Assembly: GCF_904849725.1 (NCBI RefSeq)
Contig: NC_058520.1
Location: 399,293,993-399,357,992 of the forward strand
DNA: 64,000 nucleotides
Direction: 5' to 3'
From: Hordeum vulgare subsp. vulgare
Lineage: Eukaryota > Streptophyta > Magnoliopsida > Poales > Poaceae
The notes under the pieces were generated by a model that worked only from the letters and a program-made list of their open reading frames with translations, was not told the DNA's origin and did no database searches. Every line of letters begins with the position of its first letter. Within the stretch, counting starts at the first letter, position 1. Shown here one piece after another: positions 55,861 through 64,000 of this stretch. The translations under genes and the position numbers were made by a program.

Positions 55861-57672
55861 TGTTGGGGAACGTCGCATGGGAAACAAAAATTTTCCTACG
55901 CGCACGAAGACCTATCATGGTCATGTCCATCTACGAGAGGGGATATTCAATCTACGAACCCGTTTAGATCGCACAGCAGAAGCGTTAGTGAACGCAGTTG
56001 ATGTAGTGGAACGTCCTCACGTCCCTCGATCCGCCCCACGAACCGTCCCGCGATCAGTCCCACGATCTAGTACCGAACAGACGGCACCTCCGCGTTCAGC
56101 ACACGTACAGCTCGACGATGATCTCGGCCTTCTTGATCCAGCAAGAGAGACGGAGAGGTAGATGAGTTCTCCGGCAGCGTGACGGCGCTCCGGAGGTTGG
56201 TGGTGATCTAATCTCAACAGGGCTCCGCCCGAGCTCCGCAGAAATGCGATCTAGAGGTAAAACCGTGGAGATATGTGGTCGGGCTGCCGTGGCAAAGTTG
56301 TCTCAAATCAGCCCTAAAACCTCCGTGTATATAGGGGGAAGAGGGGGAGCCTTGCCTTGGGGTCCAAGGACCCTCAAGGGGTTCGGCCGAGCCAAGGGGG
56401 GGAGTCCTCCCCTTCCAAACCGAATCCAACTAGGTTTGGAAGGAGGAGTCCTTCCCCTTTTTCCCACATCCTCTTTTTTTTCTCTTTGATTTTCTTCCTA
56501 TGGCGCATAGGGCCTTCTTGGGCTGTCCCACCAGCCCACTAAGGGCTGGTGCGCCACCCCAAGGCCTATGGGCTTCCCCGGGGTGGGTTGCCCCCCCGGT
56601 GAACACCCGGAACCCATTCGTCATTCCTGGTACATTCCCGGTAACTCCGAAAACCTTCCGGTAATCAAATGAGGTCATCCTATATATCAATCTTTGTTTC
56701 CGGACCATTCCGGAAACCCTCGTGATGTCCTTGATCTCATCCGGGACTCCGAACAACATTCGGTAACCAACCATATAACTCAAATACGCATAAAACAACG
56801 TCGAACCTTAAGTGTGCAGACCCTGCGGGTTCGAGAACTATGTAGACATGACCCGAGTGACTCCTCGGTCAATATCCAATAGCGGGACCTAGATGCCCAT
56901 ATTGGATCCCACATATTATACGAAGATCTTATCCTTTGAACCTTAGTGCCAAGGATTCATATAATACCGTATGTCATTCCCTTTGTCCTTCGGTATGTTA
57001 CTTGCCCGAGATTCGATCGTCGGTATCCGCATACCTATTTCAATCTCGTTTACCGGCAAGTCTCTTTACTCGTTCTATAATACAAGATCCCGCAACTTAC
57101 ACTAAGTCACATTGCTTGCACGGCTTGTATGTGATGTTGTATTACCGAGTGGGCCCCGAGATACCTCTCTGTCACATGGAGTGACAAATCCCAGTCTCGA
57201 TCCATAATAACTCAACGAACACCTTCGGAGATACGTGTAGAGCATCTTTATAGTCACCCAGTTACGTTGCGACGTTTGATACACACGAAGCATTCCTCCG
57301 GTGTCAGTGAGTTATATGATCTCATGGTCATAGGAACAAATACTTGACACGCAGAAAACAGTAGCAATAAAATGACACGATCAATATGCTACGTCTATTA
57401 GTTTGGGTCTAGTCCATCACGTGATTCTCCTAATGACGTGATCCAGTTATCAAGCCACAACACCTTGTTCATAATCAGAAGACCCTGACTATCTTTGATC
57501 AACTGGCTAGCCAACTAGAGGCTTGCTAGGGACAGTGTTTTGTTTATGTATCCACACATGTATATAAGTCTTCATTCAATAAAATTATAGCATGGATAAT
57601 AAACGATTATCTTGATACAGGAATTATAATAATAACTATATTTATTATTGCCTCTAGGGCATAATTCCAATA
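55861..57672 (-). repeat. Angela-type 3' LTR (1812 bp)
   Basis: On + starts TGTTGGGGAACGTCGC and ends TAATTCCAATA. The expected terminal CA is TA here, so the LTR edge has mutated. TATA-like tatatac on - near 56327-56334. It has a 44 bp segment missing from the 5' LTR. Confidence 0.85.
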
Positions 57673-57683
57673 GTCTCCCACTT
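57673..57683 (-). other. Angela-type polypurine tract
   Basis: AAGTGGGAGAC on -, immediately before the 3' LTR. Confidence 0.7.
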
Positions 57684-57724
57684 GCACTAGAGTCAATAAT
57701 CTAGCCCTCACATCATCATGCGAA

Positions 57725-60700
57725 TTACATTGTAATAAATCTAACACCCATACAGTTCTGGCGTTGATCATGCTTTGCCCGTGGAAGAGGTTTAGTCAGC
57801 GGGTCTGCTACATTCAGATCCGTGTGCACTTTGCATATATTTACGTCCTCCCCTTCGACGTAGTCACGGATGAGGTTGAAGCGTCGTTTGATGTGTCTGG
57901 ACTTCTTGTGAAACCGTGGTTCCTTTTCTAGGGCAATGGCACCCGTCTTGTCACAGAACAAGGTTATTGGATTTAGTGCGCTTGGCACTACTCCAAGATC
58001 CGTCATGAACTGCTTCATCCAGACACCCAACTTAGCCGCCTCAGAGGCAGCCATGTACTCCGCTTCACATGTAGAATCTGCTACGACGCTTTGCTTGGAA
58101 CTGCACCAGCTTACCGCACCCCCATTAAGAATAAATACGTATCTGGTCTGCGACTTAGAGTCGTCCGGATCTGTGTCAAAGCTTGCATCGACGTAACCCT
58201 TTACGGCGAGCTCTTCATCACCTCCATACACGAGAAACATCTCCTTAGTCCTTTTCAGGTACTTTAGGATATTCTTGACCGCCGTCCAGTGATCCACTCC
58301 TGGATTACTCTGGAACCTGCCTGCCATACTTATGGCCAAGCTAACGTCCGGTCTAGTGCACAACATTGCATACATGATAGAACCTATGGCTGAAGCATAG
58401 GGGACGGTGCTCATATGCTCTCTATCCTCATCAGTTGTTGGGCACTGAGTCTTACTCAATCTCGTACCTTGTAAAACTGGCAAGAACCCTTTCTTGGATT
58501 GTTCCATTTTGAACCTCTTCAAAACTTTATCAAGGTATGTGCTTTGTGAAAGTCCTATCACGCGTTTCGATCTATCCCTGTAGATCTTAATGCCTAGAAT
58601 GTAAGGAGCTTCTCCTAGGTCCTTCATAGAGAAACTTTTATTCAAGTAATCCTTTATGCTCTCCAAAAACTCTACGTTGTTTCCAATCAGCAATATGTCA
58701 TCCACATATAATATTAGAAACACCACAGAGCTCCCACTCACTTTCTTGTAAATACAAGATTCTCCAACCACTTGTATAAACCCAAATGCTTTGATCACCT
58801 CATCAAAGCGTTTGTTCCAACTCCGAGATGCTTGCACCAGCCCATAAATGGATCGCTGGAGCTTGCACACCTTGTTAGCATTCTTAGGATCGACAAAACC
58901 TTCGGGTTGCATCATATACAACTCTTCCTTAAGGAAACCTTTAAGGAACGCCGTTTTGACATCCATCTGCCAGATTTCATAATCGAAAAATGCAGCTATT
59001 GCTAACATGATTCTGACGGACTTAAGCATCACTACGGGTGAGAATGTCTCATTGTAGTCAACTCCTTGAACTTGTGAAAAACCCTTTGCCACAAGTCGAG
59101 CTTTATAAACGGTCACATTGCCGTCAGCGTCCCTCTTCTTCTTAAAGATCCATTTGTTTTGAATAGCCTTGCGGCCCTCAGGTAGTACTTCCAAAGTCCA
59201 TACTTTGTTCTCATACATGGATCCTATCTCGGACTTCATGGCCTCTAGCCATTTGTTGGAATCTGGGCCCACCATTGCTTCTTCATAATTTGCAGGTTCA
59301 TTGTTGTCTAACAACATGATTGACATGACGGGATTACCGTACCACTCTGGAGCAGCACGTGGTCTCGTTGACCTGCGTGGTTCGACAGGAACTTGAACCG
59401 GAGTTTCATGATCATCATCATTAACTTCCTCCTCAACCGGCGTCGCAATGACAGAGGTTTCCCCTTGCCCTACGCCACAATCTAGAGGGATGAGAGGTTC
59501 GACAACCTCATCAAGTTCTATCTTCCTCCCACTCAATTCTCTCGAGAGAAACTCCTTCTCGAGAAAAGCTCCGTTTTTAGCAACAAACACTTTGCCCTCG
59601 GATTTGAGATAGAAGGTGTACCCAACTGTCTCTTTTGGGTAACCTATGAAGATGCACTTTTCCGCTTTGGGTTCCAGCTTTTCAGGTTGAAGCTTTTTGA
59701 CATAAGCATCACATCCCCAAACTTTAAGAAACGACAACTTTGGCCTTTTGCCATACCACGGTTCGTATGGTGTCGTCTCAACGGATTTTGATGGTGCCCT
59801 ATTTAAAGTGAATGCAGCTGTGTCTAATGCATAATCCCAAAACGATAACGGCAAATCGGTGAGAGACATCATAGATCGCACCATCTCTAATAAAGTACGA
59901 TTACGGTGTTTGGACAAACCATTAGGCTGTGGTGTTACAGGCGGTGTCAACTGTGAAACAATTCCACATTGTCTTAAGTGAGCACCAAACTCGAAACTCA
60001 GATATTCACCCCCACGATCAGACCGTAGGAACTTGATCTTCTTGTTACGACGATTTTCAATTTCACTCTGAAATTGCTTGAACTTTTCAAATGTTTCAGA
60101 CTTGTGCTTCATTAAGTAGACATAACCATATCTACTCAAATCGTCAGTGAAGGTGAGAAAATAACGATATCCGCCGCGTGCTTCTACGCTCATCGGACCG
60201 CACACATCGGTATGTATGATTTCCAACAAGTCACTTGCACGCTCCATTGTTCCGGAGAACGGAGTTTTAGTCATCTTGCCCATGAGGCATGGTTCGCACG
60301 TGTCAAGTGAATCAAAGTCAAGTGACTCCAAAAGTCCATCAGCATGGAGTTTCTTCATGCTCTTTACACCAATATGACCTAAGAGGCAGTGCCACAAAAA
60401 TATGGCGCTATCATTGTTAACTCTAACTCTTTTGGTCTCAATGTTATGTATGTGTGTATCACTATCAAGATTCAATATGAACAATCCTCTCACATTGGGT
60501 GCATGACCATAGAAGATGTTACTCATAGAAATAGAACAACCATTATTCTCTGACTTAAAAGAGTAACCGTCTCGCAATAAACAAGATCCAGATATAATGT
60601 TCATGCTCAACGCAGGCACTAAATAACAATGATTCAAGTTCATAACTAATCCTGATGGTAACTGAAGTGAAACTGTGCCGACGGCGATTGCATCAACCTT

Positions 60701-61705
60701 GGAACCATTTCCTACGCGCATCGTCACTTCATCTTTCGCCAGCCTTCGTCTATTCCGCAGTTCCTGTTTCGAGTTGCAAATATGAGCAACAGAACCGGTA
60801 TCGAATACCCAGGCACTACTACGAGAGCCGGTTAAGTACACATCAATAACATGTACATCAAATATACCTGATTTTTCTTTGGCCACCTTCTTATCAGACA
60901 GATACTTGGGGTAGTTGCGCTTCCAGTGACCCATACCCTTGCAATAGTAACACTCTGTTTCAGGCTTAGGTCCAGCTTTGGGTTTCTTCGTGGGATTGGC
61001 AACAGGCTTGCCGCTCTTCTTTGAATTACCCTTCTTGCCTTTGCCGTTTCTCTTGAAACTAGTGGTCTTATTCACCATCAACACTTGATGCTCTTTACGC
61101 AGTTCAGACTCTGCGACTTTCAGCATCACAAACAACTCGCCGGGTGACTTGTTCATCCCTTGCATGTTGTAGTTCAACACAAAGCGTTTATAGCTTGGCG
61201 ACAGTTATTGAAGGATTATGTCAGTGATAGCCTCTTGCGGGAGTTCAATCCCCAGCTCAGCTAGACGGTTTGAGTACTCAGACATTTTGAGCACATGTTC
61301 ACTGACAGACGAGTTCTCCTCCATCTTGCAAGCATAGAATTTATCGGAGGTCTCATACCTCTCGATCCGGGCGTTCTTCTGAAAGATGAACTTCAACTCC
61401 TGGAACATCTCAAATGCTCCATGACGCTCAAAGCGACGTTGAAGTCCCGGTTCTAAGCCATACAAGACTGCACATTGAACTACTGAGTAGTCCTCCTTAT
61501 GTGTTAACCAAGCGTTCTTAACATCCTGGTCAGCCGTAGCGGATGGTTCATCTCCTAGCGCAGCATTAAGGACATAATCCTTCTTCCCAGCTTGTAAGAT
61601 TAGCTTAAGATTACGAGCCCAGTCTACAAAGTTGCTTCCATCATCTTTCAACTTAGCTTTCCCTAGGAACGTATTAAAGTTCAGGGTGACTGTCGCGTAA
61701 GCCAT
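57725..61705 (-). pseudogene. gag-pol: Angela-type gag-pol polyprotein, nearly open
   Basis: A single frame of 1326 residues with one stop, TAA at 61205-61207 (residue 167). Starts MAYATVTLNFNTFLGK. Gag about residues 20-200; zinc knuckle at 252-265 (CYYCKGMGHWKRNY) with Tyr where the last Cys belongs; protease VFDTGSVAHIC near 302; integrase zinc segment LWHCLLGHIG...CEPCLMGK; core HTDVCGPM and SDRGGEYL. At residue 599 (codon 59909-59911) Lys stands where the catalytic Glu of the D,D-35-E triad is expected. RT has LVAKGFSQVQGVDY, QMDVKTAFLKGFL and YVDD at 58697-58708. RNase H: GYVDASFDTDPDDSKSQT, ADSTCEAEYMAASEAAK, then KIC/LTKPLP end motif. Defects are few but hit key sites, so it is non-autonomous as read. 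Confidence 0.9.
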
Positions 61706-62944
61706 GATCTACAACACAAATGTATTCAAAGTGGACTTAGACTATGTTCAAGATAATTAGAGTTTAACTTAATCAAATTACTCGCTAAACTCCCACTCAA
61801 AAAGTACATCTCTCTAGTCATTTGAGTGGTTCATGATCCACTTACACTAGCTCAAGTCCGATCATCACGTGAGTTGAGTATAGTTTCAGTGGTAAGCATC
61901 CCTATGCTAATCATATCATCTATATGATTCATGATCGACCTTTCGGTCTCATGTGTTCCGAGGCCATGTCTGCACATGCTAGGCTCGTCAAGCTTAACCC
62001 GAGTGTTCCGCGTCTGCAACTGTTTTGCACCCGTTGTATGTGAACGTTGAGTCTATCACACCCGATCATCACGTGGTGTCTCGAAACGACGAACTGTAGC
62101 AATGGTGCACAGTCGGGGAGAACACAATTTCGTCTTGAAATTTTAGTGAGAGATCACCTTATAATGCTACCATCGTTCTAAGCAAAATAAGGTGCATAAA
62201 AGGATTAACATCACATGCAATTCATAAGTGACATGATATGGCCATCATCACGTGCTCCTTGATCTCCATCACCAAAGCACAGGCACGATCTTCTTGTCAC
62301 CGGCGCCACACCATGATCTCCATCAATGTGTCGCCATCGGGGTTGTCGTGCTACTCATGCTATTACTACTAAAGCTACATCCTAGCAAAATAGTAAACGC
62401 ATCTGCAAACACAAACGTTAGTTTAAAGACAACCCTATGGCTCCTGCCGGTTGCCGTACCATCGACGTGCAAGTCGATATTATCTATTACAACATGATCA
62501 TCTCATACATCCAATATATCACATCACATCGTTGGCCATATCACATCACAAGCATACCCTGCAAAAACAAGTTAGACGTCCTCTAATTTTGTTGTTGCAT
62601 GTTTTACGTGGTGACCATGGGTATCTAGTAGGATCGCATCTTACTTACGCAAACACCACAACAGAGATATATGAATTGCTATTTAACCTTATACAAGGAC
62701 CTCCTCGGTCAAATCCGATTCAACTAAAGTTGGAGAAACTGACACTTGCCAGTCATCTTTGAGCAACGGGGTTACTCGTAGCGATGAAACCAGTCTCTCG
62801 TAAGCGTACGAGTAATGTCGGTCCAAGCCACTTCAATCCAACAATACCGCGGAATCAAGAAAAGACTAAGGAGGGAAGAAAAACGCACATCACCGCCCAC
62901 AAAAACTTTTGTGTTCTACTCGAGAAGACATCTACGCATGAACC
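61706..62944 (-). other. Angela-type untranslated leader
   Basis: About 1.24 kb between primer site and gag ATG, long as is usual in BARE/Angela elements, where it holds packaging and dimerisation signals. I see no ORF of note. Confidence 0.7.
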
Positions 62945-62959
62945 TGGCTCTGATACCAC
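62945..62959 (-). other. Angela-type primer-binding site
   Basis: On - GTGGTATCAGAGCCA, the initiator-Met tRNA primer site, directly next to the 5' LTR. Confidence 0.9.
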
Positions 62960-64000
62960 TGTTGGGGAACGTCGCATGGGAAACAAAAAATTTCCTACGC
63001 GCACGAAGACCTATCATGGTGATGTCCATCTACGAGAGGGGATATTCGATCTACGTACCCTTGTAGATCGCACAGCAGAAGCGTTAGTGAACGCGGTTGA
63101 TGTAGTGGAACGTCCTCACGTCCCTCGATCCGCCCCGCGAACCGACCCGCGATCAGTCCCACGATCTAGTGCCGAATGGACGGCACCTCCGCGTTCAGCA
63201 CATGTACAGCTCGACGATGATCTCAGCCTTCTTGATCCAGCAAGAGAGACGGAGAGGTAGATGAGTTCTCCGGCAGCGTGACGGTGCTCCGGAGGTTGGT
63301 GGTGACCTAATCTCAGCAGGGCTCCGCCCGAGCTCCGCAGAAACGCGATCTAGAGGTAAAACCGTGGAGATATGTGGTCGGGCTGCCGTGGCAAAGTTGT
63401 CTCGAATCAGCCCCAAAACCTTCGTATATATAAGGGGGAAGAGGGGGAGCCTTGCCTTGGGGTCCAAGAACCCTCAAGGGGTTCGGTCGAGCCAAGGGGG
63501 GGAGTCCTTCCCCTTTTTCCCACATCCTCGTTTTTTTCTTTTCTCTTTGATTTTCTTCCTATGGTGCATAGGGCCTTCTGGGGCTGTCCCACCAGCCCAC
63601 TAAGGGCTGGTGCGCCACCCCCAAGGCCTATGGGCTTCCCCGGGGTGGGTTGCCCCCCCCCCCTGGTGAACACCCGGAACCCATTCGTCATTCCCAGTAC
63701 ATTCCCGGTAACTCCGAAAACCTTCCAGTAATCAAATGAGGTCATCCTATATATCAATCTTCGTTTCCGGACCATTCCGGAAACCCTCGTGACGTCCTTG
63801 ATATCATCCGGGACTCCGAACAACATTCGGTAACCAACCATATAACTCAAATACGCATAAAACAACGTCGAACCTTAAGTGTGCAGACCCTGCGGGTTCG
63901 AGAACTATGTAGACATGACCCGAGTGACTCCTCGGTCAATATCCAATAGCGGGACTTGGATGCCCATATTGGATCCCACATATTCTACGAAGATCTTATC
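62960..64000 (-). repeat. Angela-type 5' LTR, truncated by the window edge
   Basis: On + starts TGTTGGGGAACGTCGC. TATA-like run TATATATAAG on + at 63425-63434 (CTTATATATA on -) is the probable promoter. It lacks 44 bp present in the 3' LTR between two GGAGTCC copies. Confidence 0.85.

Larger units (their letters stand above)
55861..64000 (-). mobile_element. Angela/WIS/BARE-type Copia element, minus strand, right end cut
   Basis: 3' LTR (57672-55861), polypurine tract, gag-pol (61705-57725), leader, Met primer site and the first 1041 bp (in + direction) of the 5' LTR, which runs off the window. Element order and LTR sequence (minus start TATTGGAATTATGCCC, normally TGTTGG...) are those of the most abundant Triticeae Copia family. 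Bases 55856-55860 (aggta) are the candidate target duplication. It is the least decayed pol in the window. Confidence 0.9.

Noticed and set aside
1..64000. Host protein-coding gene
   Set aside because: Every stretch with convincing protein motifs is gag, pol or the Tat-associated antisense ORF; the remaining space is LTR or leader.

Overview
This window is a repeat-only block of a large grass genome, most likely a Triticeae species (wheat, Aegilops, barley or a relative). The right end is a BARE/WIS/Angela-type Copia element. The rest is built from Gypsy and Copia LTR retrotransposons with very long LTRs. I see no host single-copy gene, rRNA, intact tRNA gene, CRISPR array or prokaryotic feature. 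Every convincing coding stretch belongs to a retroelement, and most are broken by stops or frameshifts.

Layout, left to right: (1) 1-4168, primer-site complement and a 4.15 kb LTR of a minus-strand element whose body lies off the left edge. (2) 4169-6143, a flank whose right part is a SIRE-like LTR remnant. (3) 6144-12485, Copia 'SIRE1': LTR, gag, protease, integrase and part of RT. (4) 12486-14684, Copia 'SIRE2' of the same family, sitting inside SIRE1's RT. (5) 14685-17451, Gypsy 'Tat1' (LTR and gag) inside SIRE2's gag. (6) 17452-20157, a minus-strand Athila-like fragment inside Tat1's gag. (7) 20158-55860, Gypsy 'Tat2' inside the Athila-like gag. Tat2 carries gag-pol on + and a multi-exon ORF on the opposite strand between integrase and the 3' LTR. 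That antisense gene is itself interrupted by (8) a complete Tekay-like chromovirus (30804-46709, minus) and (9) a non-autonomous Athila-like element with a lone gag (47535-54677, plus). (10) 55861-64000, a minus-strand Angela-type Copia inside Tat2's 3' LTR that runs off the right edge.

The left borders at 6144, 12486, 14685, 17452, 20158 and 55861 are all opened but none is closed inside the window. This fits a Russian-doll stack at least six layers deep whose right halves should lie beyond 64000. Element names used here (SIRE1, Tat1 and so on) are working labels; lineage is inferred from domains, primer sites and LTR form, not from a database.

The most interesting content is the antisense gene of Tat2 (GT-AG introns, a PF04195-like N-terminal region, a coiled coil, its own TATA/G-box-like upstream region), the rearranged left border of the 47535 element, paired tRNA-like A-box/B-box modules in both Tekay LTRs, and primer-site-like sequences embedded in LTR ends of two Athila-type elements.
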